The position numbers were made by a program, and so were the translations under genes. Of a stretch of DNA of 64,000 nucleotides, positions 51,946 through 61,900 are shown piece after piece. The notes beneath the pieces are model-generated. The model had not been told where the DNA came from. It ran no database searches and saw only the letters and a list, made by a program, of their open reading frames with translations. The first letter of the stretch is position 1, and the number at the start of each line of letters is the position of its first letter. Source of the DNA: Paragyromitra xinjiangensis (Eukaryota; Ascomycota; Pezizomycetes; Pezizales; Discinaceae); assembly GCA_038503065.1 (NCBI GenBank), contig JBCAMK010000010.1, forward strand, positions 930,001 to 994,000, given 5' to 3'.

Positions 51946-54900
51946 GGCTGAGTTGAACTGGAAGGTGCGGAAGCATATCAACAGGTGCCATGGTAAGTTC
52001 CTGTTCGATACTGGCTGCACCGGACCTATCCTCAGCGAGGAGTTTGTGAGAAAGGAAGGGATACCAACGGAGAAGCGTGAGGTTCCCATCCAGATGCTAG
52101 ATGCCCAGGGTGACCTGATGATGGGAGCTGGCGAGTATTTTACTGCCCCCCTAGATATGGTCATGGGCAAGCATGAGGAACTGATCCGTTGGGAGGTTGG
52201 ACCTCTAGAGGGAGGCATCTCCGGGTATCTGCCTATCTCATGGGCACAGAAACACAACCCAGACATCGATTGGTATACCGGCCGCATCCATTGGCGTTCC
52301 GATTACTGCCACAAGAACTGCATCCCCACTGACGTCCACATAGAGGTGTGCGAAGACTGGGAGATGATGGCAGAAGACCGGGCCAATGTGCACCAGATTG
52401 GAGCTGCGGTTTGGCATGATGATAGCGGAGGAGATGTGAGCCTGAGGCTACCAGCGGAGTATAGGGAATGGGCGGATGTCTTCAGCAATGAGAAGAGCTC
52501 AAAGCTGCCGGAGCATGGTGCTTTCGATCACCACATCAACCTACAACCAGGAACGAAGCCACCGTTTGGGCCCTTGTATGCTTGCTCGGAATCAGAGCTC
52601 AAGGCCCTCCGGGAGTTCCTGAACAAGGCCCTGCCTTCCGGAAAGATATCAAGGTCAAATTCCCCTGCCGCTGCGCCTATCCTGTTCGTTCCTAAGCCTA
52701 ATGGTACTCTCCGCATCTGCGTTGACTACCGGGGCCTTAACAGGATCACAGTGAAGGACAAATACCCGCTACCGCTGATGTCTGAGTTGAGGGACAGGCT
52801 GAGAACCGCTAAGGTCTTTACCAAGATTGACCTGAAGGATGGATTCAACCTGTTGAGGATAGCCAAAGGGGACGAGTGGAAGACGGCGTTCAGGACCCGG
52901 TATGGCTTGTATGAGTACAATGTCATGCCCTTCGGCCTCTGTAATGCCCCTTCGTCGTTCCAGGCTATGATCAATGAGGTGTTGCATGACCTATTGGATC
53001 TGGGCGTGATAGTATACTTAGATGATATACTTATCTACACAGAGACAATTGGGGAGCATCAACGCCTCGTTCAGAAGGTGCTGCAGAGGCTTCGAGAGGC
53101 AAGTCTGCATGCACACATAGACAAGACCTTCTTCCACTTGAAGGAGGTTGAGTACTTGGGATACCAGATCTCCGAGCGTGGCATCTCTATGTCTAAAGAG
53201 AAGGTCAACGCCGTGAAGGACTGGCCAGTCCCTAGGAACGTGAAGGATGTGCAAGCCTTTCTAGGCTTTGCCAACTTCTACCGCAGGTTCATCGCCGGGT
53301 TTAGCAAGGTGTGCAAACCATTGACTGACCTGCTGAGGAAAGAAGGGAAGTGGCACTGGACCGCTGCCTGTGACAGGGCTTTCGAGGAACTCAAGCAGCT
53401 GTTCACCAGCGAGCCTATCTTGGTCCACTTCCACCCACAGAGACGCACAGTTGTAGAGACTGATGCTTCTGACTTTGCGAAGGGAGCTGTGATGTCCCAG
53501 TATGGCGAAGATGGCAAGCTGCATCCTGTTGCTTTCTATAGCAAGAAGCACTCGCCAGCTGAGATCAACTATGACATCCATGACAAGGAGATGGGTGCCA
53601 TAGTAGCTGCGTTCCGGGAATGGGAGCACCTTCTTAAGTCCGTTGAGGGAGAGGTTGTGGTCTTCACCGATCATAAGAACCTAGAGTACTTCAACAGTAC
53701 TAAGGTTTTGACCCGCCGGCAGGCCAGATGGGCTGAAGACCTGGCGGGGTTTGATTTCAAGGTCATCTACAGACCCGGTGAGCGGAATGGCAAGCCTGAT
53801 GTCCTATCTAGACGTTGGGATCACCGTCTGGGAGAGGGAGGTGAACCTGCTGCCCCACAGCCGCAGTTGTTTTTCCGTCCTGGACAGCTTGTCATGAACT
53901 CAGCCAGACTCAGTGCTGTGAGAGTTCACCAGCTGCAATCGCCGTTCCTGCAGAAGCTGAGAGATGCGTCGTTGGAAGATGAGCAGTGGCAAGGGATCCG
54001 TAAGGCTTTGGAGGAGAAGAAGACTGGACTCGACCAGGCGTTGTCCCTTTCTGAGGGACTGGTGTTCTTCAAGAACCGCTGGTATGTCCCGGAAGGCAGA
54101 GACCTCCGGCAAGAGATCTTCTCTGAGAACCATGATAGCAGGATCGCCGGGCACTTTGGGCAGTACAAGACCGCTGAGAAGATCAAGGCGAACTTCTACT
54201 GGCCCAACATGGACAAGGACATAGAGGAATACGTCCGCAGCTGTGATAGCTGTCAGAGGAATAAGACAGCTCGCCACAAGAAGTATGGTGAGCTGCTTCC
54301 CTTGGAGATTCCCTACCGCCCTTGGGCCTCGATTTCTATGGACTTCATTGTGGGACTACCTGAGTCCAACGGGTACACCAAGGTGTGGGTCATAGTTGAC
54401 CGCTTCTCCAAGATGGCTCACTTTATTCCGCTGCCAACGCTGAATAAGACTGAGGACATGGCGAAGCTCTTCCTCACTGAGGTATGGAAGCACCACGGGC
54501 TCCCCGAGGACATAGTCTCAGACAGAGACAGCAAGTTCCTGTCCCATTTCTGGCAATCATTGATGGACCTCCTCTCAGTTAAGTTGAACCTATCGACGGC
54601 CTTCCACCCACAGACAGATGGCCAAACGGAACGGGTTAACCAGACGCTAGAGCAGTACATGCGTACGTACTGTTCCTATCAACAGGACGACTGGGCGGAG
54701 TCACTACCTCTTGCGGAGTATGCCTACAACTCTGCCATCTCCGAGGCCACCAAGTACTCGCCGTTCTGCGCCAACTATGGGTTTGAACCTAGAACCAACT
54801 GGCCCAAACCGAAGCCGTCTACCGAGTGGAGCAATCCAGCAAGCGAGGTGATCATTTCACAGTGGGAGACTATCTGGGGACACATGAACGCAAACCTGGC

Positions 54901-55426
54901 AAAGGCAAGACTCCGGATGGCCTGGTGGTATGATAAACACCACATGAAGGCGCCAGAGGTAAAGCCTGGGGATGAAGTGATGCTTGATCGCCGCAATGTA
55001 CAAACAAAGCGGCCGATGAACAAGCTGGACCGCAAGAAGCTCGGTCCCTTCAAGGTTGTGAAGGCTGTAGGCAAGCGTGCTTACCAGCTAGACCTACCCC
55101 CGCAGATGAAGATTCATCCTGTGTTCCATGTCAGCCTACTGGAGCCATACAAAGCTCCTGCAGACTCGCTGAGAAGAGTGCCCCCGCCGGAGCCAGAAGA
55201 GATAGAAGGCCAGGAGAACTGGGTGGTCAACGAGGTGGTGGATTCGAGGGTGAACAGGCAGGTGAAGAGGGTGGAATACCTAGTGCTCTGGGAAGGATTC
55301 GAGCAGGAGGATGCTACTTGGGAACCATGGGAGAACCTGAAGAGGACTGCGGAGGATGCACTCCTGGACTTCCACAAACGCTACCCCAAGAAGCCTAGGG
55401 AGGCTCGAGTGAAGGGGCTATCATAG
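51944..55426 (+). CDS. pol: GY1-B pol, main part, with a start codon made at the TN junction
   Basis: The frame from ATG 51944 reads MAELNWKVRKH; A and T of the ATG come from the TN end and G from the target duplication. It keeps protease (FLFDTGCTGPIL), RT (KIDLKDGFNLLRI, VYLDDILIYTET), RNase H (VVETDASDFAKGAV, VVFTDHKNLEYF), integrase zinc domain (HFGQYKTAEK ... CDSCQRNK), DDE core (SMDFIVGLPES, DIVSDRDSKF, FHPQTDGQTERVNQ), KKLGPFKVV and a chromodomain (EYLVLWEGF ... TWEPWENL). Only about 57 N-terminal residues are missing relative to GY1-A. All enzymes are intact, but whether an RNA starting here exists is unknown. Confidence 0.92.
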   Translation: MAELNWKVRKHINRCHGKFLFDTGCTGPILSEEFVRKEGIPTEKREVPIQMLDAQGDLMMGAGEYFTAPLDMVMGKHEELIRWEVGPLEGGISGYLPISWAQKHNPDIDWYTGRIHWRSDYCHKNCIPTDVHIEVCEDWEMMAEDRANVHQIGAAVWHDDSGGDVSLRLPAEYREWADVFSNEKSSKLPEHGAFDHHINLQPGTKPPFGPLYACSESELKALREFLNKALPSGKISRSNSPAAAPILFVPKPNGTLRICVDYRGLNRITVKDKYPLPLMSELRDRLRTAKVFTKIDLKDGFNLLRIAKGDEWKTAFRTRYGLYEYNVMPFGLCNAPSSFQAMINEVLHDLLDLGVIVYLDDILIYTETIGEHQRLVQKVLQRLREASLHAHIDKTFFHLKEVEYLGYQISERGISMSKEKVNAVKDWPVPRNVKDVQAFLGFANFYRRFIAGFSKVCKPLTDLLRKEGKWHWTAACDRAFEELKQLFTSEPILVHFHPQRRTVVETDASDFAKGAVMSQYGEDGKLHPVAFYSKKHSPAEINYDIHDKEMGAIVAAFREWEHLLKSVEGEVVVFTDHKNLEYFNSTKVLTRRQARWAEDLAGFDFKVIYRPGERNGKPDVLSRRWDHRLGEGGEPAAPQPQLFFRPGQLVMNSARLSAVRVHQLQSPFLQKLRDASLEDEQWQGIRKALEEKKTGLDQALSLSEGLVFFKNRWYVPEGRDLRQEIFSENHDSRIAGHFGQYKTAEKIKANFYWPNMDKDIEEYVRSCDSCQRNKTARHKKYGELLPLEIPYRPWASISMDFIVGLPESNGYTKVWVIVDRFSKMAHFIPLPTLNKTEDMAKLFLTEVWKHHGLPEDIVSDRDSKFLSHFWQSLMDLLSVKLNLSTAFHPQTDGQTERVNQTLEQYMRTYCSYQQDDWAESLPLAEYAYNSAISEATKYSPFCANYGFEPRTNWPKPKPSTEWSNPASEVIISQWETIWGHMNANLAKARLRMAWWYDKHHMKAPEVKPGDEVMLDRRNVQTKRPMNKLDRKKLGPFKVVKAVGKRAYQLDLPPQMKIHPVFHVSLLEPYKAPADSLRRVPPPEPEEIEGQENWVVNEVVDSRVNRQVKRVEYLVLWEGFEQEDATWEPWENLKRTAEDALLDFHKRYPKKPREARVKGLS

Positions 55427-55600
55427 CCATGCTTCTTTTGTCTTTATTTCCTATCAACGATACAAGCTATCTTTCCTGCATCTCAATCATTTCCTATCGG
55501 CGGTATTCTCTCTTCATTCATTTCACTTGTACAACACCATCATAGACCTAGACCTAGACATAGAACGAGTATTGTAACTAGACCCTGATGGCAGGTTCTT

Positions 55601-55614
55601 GGAGAGGGAGGTAC
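55601..55614 (+). other. Polypurine tract of GY1-B
   Basis: GGAGAGGGAGGTAC sits directly before the 3' LTR and is identical to that of GY1-A. It is the expected primer for plus-strand DNA synthesis. Confidence 0.85.
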
Positions 55615-56315
55615 TGTAACGGGTACGCCATTACAGCCTCTAGTATGCGTAGTAGATCAGGGCCGGACTGATGGGACTGTAGGAGCCTGCATCGGTGGGG
55701 TTGCTCCCACATGCAGAGAGCTACCGCGTCCCACTGATCTGGTTGATACAGAGGAACCGCATGTGCGTCAGCTGACGAGCTGGAAGCACATAGACGGCTG
55801 CATCTACCACTCCGAGGAAGTGGTAGAGTTCTGAATCAACCTGTGCAGTATGCATCAGCGGAAGCTGATAGGCAACGCACTGGCAGCGCTATCTACTAGT
55901 AAAACACATGCGGATTAGACTGAACTGCGCCGTGCATGTAGGACTGCAGTGTGCAGGACTATGCCGGTGGTTCATAGAGTCTAGAGTGGTCAGATTGCTA
56001 ATGGAGGTGCGGCAGCTCTTAGAGCATAGCCCCCGGAAGTACGGAAGGTCTTCCGGAGTAGAACACCAGTCCATTTGGCAATGGGACTCCGGGTCAAACC
56101 CAGTCCCCCACTAGAGCACGGCAGAGTGAGGACTGCGGAACGCAGGTGTTAAATACATCGCGAATGCTCCACCCTGCTGCTCTTTCTTCAGCGATAATAG
56201 AGCCCTTAAGATTCTTGAGTAGTTTGCACGAAAGAATCGGATTCTGAACTTGATCTATATCCATTTCGCAACGGCCGTACACCTAGCCTACCTACCTAGG
56301 CCTACCCCCGTTACA
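55615..56315 (+). repeat. 3' LTR of GY1-B
   Basis: It is 701 bp with ends TGTAACGGG/CCCGTTACA and is followed by the duplication ACTCC. By eye it matches the 5' LTR except for two bases. Confidence 0.97.
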
Positions 56316-56507
56316 ACTCCTTCAAAACGTACAAGAAGTGGTACTGTCATTCAAGTTGAGTACATATTTTAAATACTAATATATATTATATTTGTTGTTC
56401 ATTACTAACTATAATCTTAAATACAATCAGGACACACATTCTACTACCAACGAAAAAGACACTGCCAGTTCGGATTTTTTGTCCTCTCCTTCTTCCTCTC
56501 AAATGTA

Positions 56508-56885
56508 AGGTCTTTAACTTTAAATTTTGTGACGTTTTCAAATATTAATTGTTAATTAGTATATAAGCAAGCACAATCTTTCTACTAGTTGAGCTTCGTA
56601 TGATACGACTCAGATTTGTTTTTTTAGGGCTTTAGTTTGGGTGTATATATTTTTGGTTTTGGGTCCGTGTGTATGTGGGGGAAATATAGTGTATTAACCA
56701 ACTAAATCCTATCCAAGTTTTTGTTCCAACGTCATCATACAAATCATCACCTGTTATTTTAATCGAATTGACTTATATATCTCTCTTTCGCATCCTTGGA
56801 TCAACTACATACTTGATAATTCAGTATATCTCTGTGTTAATTAAAACTCTATATCCCTAGAAAAACACCATTATATCTACCTATC
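56508..56885 (+). promoter_or_regulatory. A/T-rich spacer before the Rep gene
   Basis: No open frame of note. It contains T/A-rich runs and a TTATATATCTCTC stretch about 110 bp before the Rep start, which may serve as its promoter. Nothing else was recognised. Confidence 0.3.
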
Positions 56886-57686
56886 ATGCCACGAGTATCA
56901 CCAAAAAACCAACCACGAACACGTGAACAAATTTTAGACTCTCAACGACTTTTAATGCGTCGACGACAAGCTCAAATTGCTGCACAAAACACAAGTCACG
57001 ATATAACTGATCTATCACTAAACTCACACTTCACCTCTTCTTCATCGTATAAACATGAACCAACATGGTACGAAACTCTATCAAACATCAATCCAAGACA
57101 ACCCAAGGCAATTTCACATACATGGTCACGTAATTGTACCTTTTGTGGAATAGCACTACTCTCTAACGAACTCAACGGATGGTGTTGTAATAAAGGCAAA
57201 GCAATGCTTCCATCACTTCCACCATTTCCTCCTGAGATTGCTGATACAATGGTTGAGGTTGGCCCTTTATTAAGTCATATATCCAGAAAATTAAACAATT
57301 TATTTTGTTTTTCCATCATCGGAGTTACAGGTGGATTTCGACAATTACCTACACCTTCCAATGTAGCTATATCTGGTCGAGTTTATCACCAACTACTAGA
57401 TATCAATGAAGGCCAGCATTCAATTCGTTGGTTTTTATATGACGAACAAGAAAGACTCAACCGAGCTGTTCAACAAAGAGTCCCGCAATCTTTAGTAATC
57501 TCTTTTCGACAATTTTTGGATGCAGTTAATCCTTATGTCCACCATCTTAGAAATGCTTTTTCCATGCCGTCTCTTGAATCTCAAGTTTTAGAACTTGAAG
57601 CTTCAACTATAGGAAATGAGATAGCAGCTATTATTCATACTGAGAATTTGAATAATTTACAACCACGAAATATACTTATCTGGTGA
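56886..57686 (+). CDS. Helitron Rep/helicase, N-terminal part
   Basis: It starts MPRVSPKNQPRTREQ with a short basic helix. A zinc motif follows (NCTFCGIALLSNELNGWCCNKGK) with the Pro-rich LPSLPPFPPEI, and then the Helitron N-terminal domain (KLNNLFCFSIIGVTGG ... ISGRVYHQLLDI ... IRWFLYDEQERL). This order is typical of the Helitron_like_N region that precedes the rolling-circle HUH nuclease and the Pif1-type helicase. Neither of those is present: the frame ends at a TGA (57684-57686) only 7 bp before the GY2 LTR. GTGAAA at 57683 could be an intron start, with GY2 inserted in that intron; otherwise the gene is truncated. It lies on the same strand as the OB-fold-like gene. Confidence 0.7.
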   Translation: MPRVSPKNQPRTREQILDSQRLLMRRRQAQIAAQNTSHDITDLSLNSHFTSSSSYKHEPTWYETLSNINPRQPKAISHTWSRNCTFCGIALLSNELNGWCCNKGKAMLPSLPPFPPEIADTMVEVGPLLSHISRKLNNLFCFSIIGVTGGFRQLPTPSNVAISGRVYHQLLDINEGQHSIRWFLYDEQERLNRAVQQRVPQSLVISFRQFLDAVNPYVHHLRNAFSMPSLESQVLELEASTIGNEIAAIIHTENLNNLQPRNILIW

Positions 57687-57693
57687 AATGGAT

Positions 57694-58735
57694 GTAAGAC
57701 CGGTACTTCGCACCACTACTGAATTCTAAGCGAAGCTTTAGATAGCTCTCTAGACTCTGTAACTCGACCGGCTACTATCCGTAGCACAATACCCGAGCGC
57801 ACGTCCTGACAACTTCTTATGAACCGCACAAAGGCAACGATAGTTTAAGCGAGATAAGGGTCGGGGCTGTTCCGTTGAAAGAACTTTCTCAATAGGAAGG
57901 ACACGAGTGTTGAAGCGCGAAGCTATGCTAAACAACTCGATACGATGGAGAATTTATCACGGAACAAAGTATGTTGGTAACAAAATAATATTGATAAGGC
58001 TCGTTCTTCCTCGATGATGATCGACTCAGAATTGACGTCCAATGCAAGAGTATTTATATCCCGTCCTCTTTACTACTGTGTGTTCTTTGTAGCTTGGGTC
58101 GACGGACTAAACTATCTACTATTACAGATTGAACTAACTCGCTTATCCATTTATCCAACATCCTATCGGCGAAGCCGATATCTCCAACTTCCGATGCTTA
58201 CCCCTCGTTCAGTAATCCTCAGATCGCCTCGGTTCGACGTGGCGATGATACGGTTGCGACGGTTGCGTTCGCCCGATCGAGTAGGTGGTTACACGATATC
58301 GTTTTGTTGCGACAGCTGGTGTTTGGAGCCCCGTAGCGCGGGCAGGAGACCTCTGATGACTAATCCGAATAGCCCACGTGACTCGGCGCCCCAAGTTGCC
58401 CTATGAAGACCTCTCATACATACCCTCCGGGTCACGTTCCGCGGGAAGGGCGCCGTTGACGACCAAAGGGTTACTTTTAGTCTCCGGGACGCGGATATTT
58501 TGCGGGTGTCCCCCCTTCTCGATCCAGCGCTGCCAGCAGCGCAAGCGAAGGCAGGGTAACGGCCGGGTAACCGGGGAAGGCAGGGTAACTGCCTGGGAAT
58601 AGGCTGGGAAGTCAATAGGCAGCCACAGAGGAGTCCAACGAAGACGGGAAGGTGACCAAATGGAAGGTAGGGTAACTCCCTACGTAGGTAGGGTAACAGG
58701 GAGACCACTGCACGCCTATAGCCATAGGTATAACA
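57694..58735 (-). repeat. 3' LTR of GY2
   Basis: It is 1042 bp. On the minus strand it runs TGTTATACC to GGTCTTACA, an imperfect inverted pair. It includes five degenerate copies of GGYAGGGTAAC between 58550 and 58697 (plus strand). The second LTR is outside the window, so the boundary rests on TG/CA ends and the adjoining polypurine tract. Confidence 0.8.
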
Positions 58736-58752
58736 GTATCCCCCTCCTAGGT
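58736..58752 (-). other. Polypurine tract of GY2
   Basis: On the minus strand CCTAGGAGGGGGATAC directly precedes the LTR start TGTTATACC. This fits a plus-strand primer. Confidence 0.7.
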
Positions 58753-58940
58753 TAGTCGTCCCGAATAACAGTATGAAAAAATACAAATGAATCTGTGATA
58801 CAGCGAGTCCCTTAGCGTCTTGGGTACATAAAATCCACTGCGTTTGCTTGGCCACAGTGGTAAAAGTTTCCCCGCATCTAAGGACGTTCAGTAGAAAAAT
58901 ACAACATCTAAAACGCAAAGAAAATAAATTTGCAAACAGC

Positions 58941-61900
58941 TTATGGCTTAGGCTGTTGGGGGTAGAGTCTATGAAAATCGGCAACAGCTTCTGCGGCATT
59001 CCCCAATTCGTCTCCCGGTTCCCAAGAGTTTTCATCATCCGAATATCCCACCCATTTGACAAGGTAGAACATCCTAAAGCCACGGCGGCGGCCACTTCCA
59101 GTAGGTCGTTTTTCGCTTCTGACTATATATTCCACCTCATACTCGAGTTGTCCTTCAATGTCGTCTGGTGGTGGTCTGTCTTGATTTCGTCCGGCCCGTA
59201 TGCTGTGTCGGTAAGGTTCTAATAGGGAGACATGAAAGGTGGGAAATATTTTCCACCGTCCCCCAAGATCGAGGGTGCATGCTCTGGTTCCGACACGGGT
59301 AATGGGAAAGGGGCCATAGGATTTTGGTGCTAGTTTCCGAGTTGGACGCTTGGTTTTGATGTTACGTGCGTCCAGCATTACTAGATCGCCGACCTTGAAT
59401 GAAGGTTCTTCTTGTCGCTTTTTATCGAAGTATTTGTTCATGGTTGCTCGAGTTGCTTTGAGGGAGGAAGTTGCGAAATCGTTGACTGTTTGAAGCCAGT
59501 GGGCGTAAAGTTTGGATGCAGGGTTCTTGACTTCCCTGTCTACTGTGAAGGTGGTTCGTGGATGGAATCCGTGGTTTGCAAAGAAAGGACTGATGCCGGT
59601 TGCAGAGGCTTCTGCATTGTTGTACGCGAACTCCGCCAAAGGTAAAAGGTCATACCAGTCGTCCTGATCGTAATTAACAAAATTTCTTAGGTAGGCTTCG
59701 AGTACTTGGTTGACTCGTTCGGTTTGGCCATCAGTCTGGGGGTGGAAGGCTGATGATTTGCTGGACTTGATCTCTAAAAGTTTGCATAGTGAGGTCCAGA
59801 ATTCGCCAGTGAATTTTGCGTCTCGATCAGAAACTATCTCCTTCGGCAGTCCATGCAACTTCCATACTTTATCCACAAACGCCTTCGCCACGTCACTTGC
59901 CGTTGCTCTTTCTTCTAATGGGATGAAATGCGCCATCTTGGTGAACCGGTCGACCACTACACAGATCTGGGTATATCCTCGGGACTCAGGTAACTGGACA
60001 ATGAAATCGGTTGATATCGACACCCATGGGGCGTACGGGGTCTCCAGCGGCTGCAGGAGACCATACTTCTTGTGACGAACTGATTTGTTATGTTGACACG
60101 GGTCGCATGAACGGACATAATCCGTTATCCAGGCGGTCATTTGGGGCCAGTAAAAGTTTCTCTGGACTAGCTCAATTGTTTTGTCTATGCCGAAGTGCCC
60201 AGCGACTTTTGAGTCGTGTTCGTTCTCTAGGATCAATGTTTTTAATTCTTCATTGTCTGGTACCGTCAACCTGTTTTTCCAAAAGAGGAGTCCATCCTTC
60301 ACTGTGTAATGTTGGAATTTCTTGTCTGTGCTGCCTTGCGTTACCGATTGAAGGACTTCCTTGTATCCTTCATCCAACTCTACTTGCGAACTAACTTGCT
60401 CCAGGAAATCCGTGTCGAATTTTAGAACCTGAAGCGCGGTGAGGGAGGCTGTAGAAATGAGTAGCTCCTCGCGAGGTGTATTAGGATTAGAATTATAGTG
60501 GTGGTGGTTGCCATTGGAGGCCAGCTCCGAATAGCTCGTTCGTTTACCGTTTTCATAATTTACACCTGGGTCATCATCGTCTCTATGAATTAAGGATACG
60601 ACAATTGACTTACTCGGGCGGCCAGTCATATCGAGCTGGCCGGTGCGGAACATAGCTTCAACAGGCTGTGTTGTATCCCCCTCCTTAGGGCGATACTCCG
60701 GACGCCTAGACAGTGCATCGGGCTTTCCTCCTGACGTTCCTGGTCGATAAATTATTTTAAAGTCGAATGACGACAAATATTCCGCCCATCTGGCCTGTCG
60801 ACGATTGAGAATTCGGGTTTCCTTCATAAAGTACTCGAGATTCTTGTGGTCAGTGTAGACAATGGCCTGAAGTTTACTTCCCTCGAGGTAATGTCGCCAT
60901 TCCTTAAAGGCGGTCACTATTGCTAGTAACTCCTTGTCGTGTACTTCATAATTCAATTCGGCTTTATTGAATTTTCGGGAGTGGAAAGCCACAGGGTGTA
61001 GCTTTTTATCGATAATTTGGGAGAGGACGCAGCCCAAGGCATAATCTGAGGCGTCGGTTTCAACGACAGTCTGGCGTTCCGGCGCGAAATGGCAAAGGAT
61101 GGGGGCGGTCGTGAAGGCTACTTTAAGGTATTCGAAGGCGATCGCTTGTTTATCTCCCCAGTGGAATTGTTTGGGGTCGCCTTTGGTGAGCGAGGTCAGG
61201 GGACTGGCGACTTGCGAGAAGTTTTTGATGAAATGTCGGTAGAAATTGGCAAAACCGATAAAAACTTGTACGTCGCGAACGCTCTTCGGGGTTTCCCACG
61301 ATAGGATTGATTCAACCTTTGCCAACGACATGGCCACACCTTTGTCTGAGATAATGTAGCCCAAGAATTCAACTTCCTTGGTATGAAAGATACTCTTGTT
61401 TATGGCTACAGCTAGTCCCTCGTCTTGCAACCGCTGCAAGACTTTGGTTACCAGGACCTCATGTTCCTCCTGGGAGCTAGAGTAAATGAGGATATCATCA
61501 ATGTAAACAACGACACCCTGGTCCAAGAATTCACGGAGAACCTGTTGCATCATATCTTGGAAGGAAGCTGGCGCGTTAGCCAACCCGAAAGGCATAACGG
61601 TGTACTCAAAGTGGCCGTAACGAGTGCGGAATGCAGTTTTCCACTCGTCTCCTTCTTTAATCCTGATCAGGTGAAAACCGTCCTTGAGGTCCAGTTTGGT
61701 GAAGACTTTCGCCCCGTTCACCCTATCACGAAGCTCGGACATTAGCGGCAGGGGGTACCGGTTCTTCACTGTTACCTTATTCAAGCCACGGTAGTCTACG
61801 CATAAGCGTAGGCCTCCGTTTGGTTTCGGCGCGAACAATATGGGAGATCCTGCAGGTGACTTGCTGGGTCTGATTTTCCCTTCGGCCACCATTTTGTCCA

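Larger units (their letters stand above)
46117..56315 (+). mobile_element. GY1-B: complete chromodomain Ty3/gypsy element
   Basis: The 5-bp duplication ACTCC lies at 46112-46116 and 56316-56320. The order is 5' LTR, candidate self-primer site, gag, pol (protease, RT, RNase H, integrase, chromodomain), polypurine tract and 3' LTR. This gene order and the chromodomain place it with chromoviruses. The LTRs differ at only two noticed bases, so insertion was recent. TN copy 2 sits near the start of pol. Without TN the element is about 7.9 kb. Confidence 0.96.
45294..56507 (+). pseudogene. OB-fold-like gene beside the Helitron Rep, split by GY1-B
   Basis: Exon 1 is 45294-45595 (MSLTDNHSAHLTC ...). 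A 62-nt intron, 45596-45657 (GTTAGT ... AATAG), joins FNAVE to FMGDP. Exon 2 runs to 46116, where GY1-B enters, and resumes at 56321 after the ACTCC duplication with SKRTRSGTVIQ. A second intron ends at 56430; its 5' site is either 56354 (GTTGAG) or 56360 (GTACAT). The first choice gives a Ser-rich tail ending SSSQM at about 56507. The middle part (ISCVGRVVSQ ... SIVQLAGQLLGRL) has the strand and glycine pattern of an OB fold, which would suit an RPA-like single-strand binding protein often carried by Helitrons. This is an inference, and I do not recognise the exact family. Confidence 0.5.
44560..57693 (+). mobile_element. Helitron, interrupted by GY1-B and cut by GY2
   Basis: The 5' end is proposed at TCAGCAAAAAAACGG (44560), placed exactly between A and T of LINE B, the target preference of Helitrons. 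It carries a leader with repeated GGGCGAC motifs, an OB-fold-like gene (split by GY1-B) and the start of a Rep gene, both on the plus strand and more A/T-rich than the retroelements. The 3' end (CTRR with a hairpin) is not in the window. The Rep fragment is the firm part; the boundary is an inference. Confidence 0.6.

Noticed and set aside
57720..58740. ORFs at 58014-58406 and neighbours
   Set aside because: They lie inside the GY2 LTR and overlap on several frames without recognisable domains.
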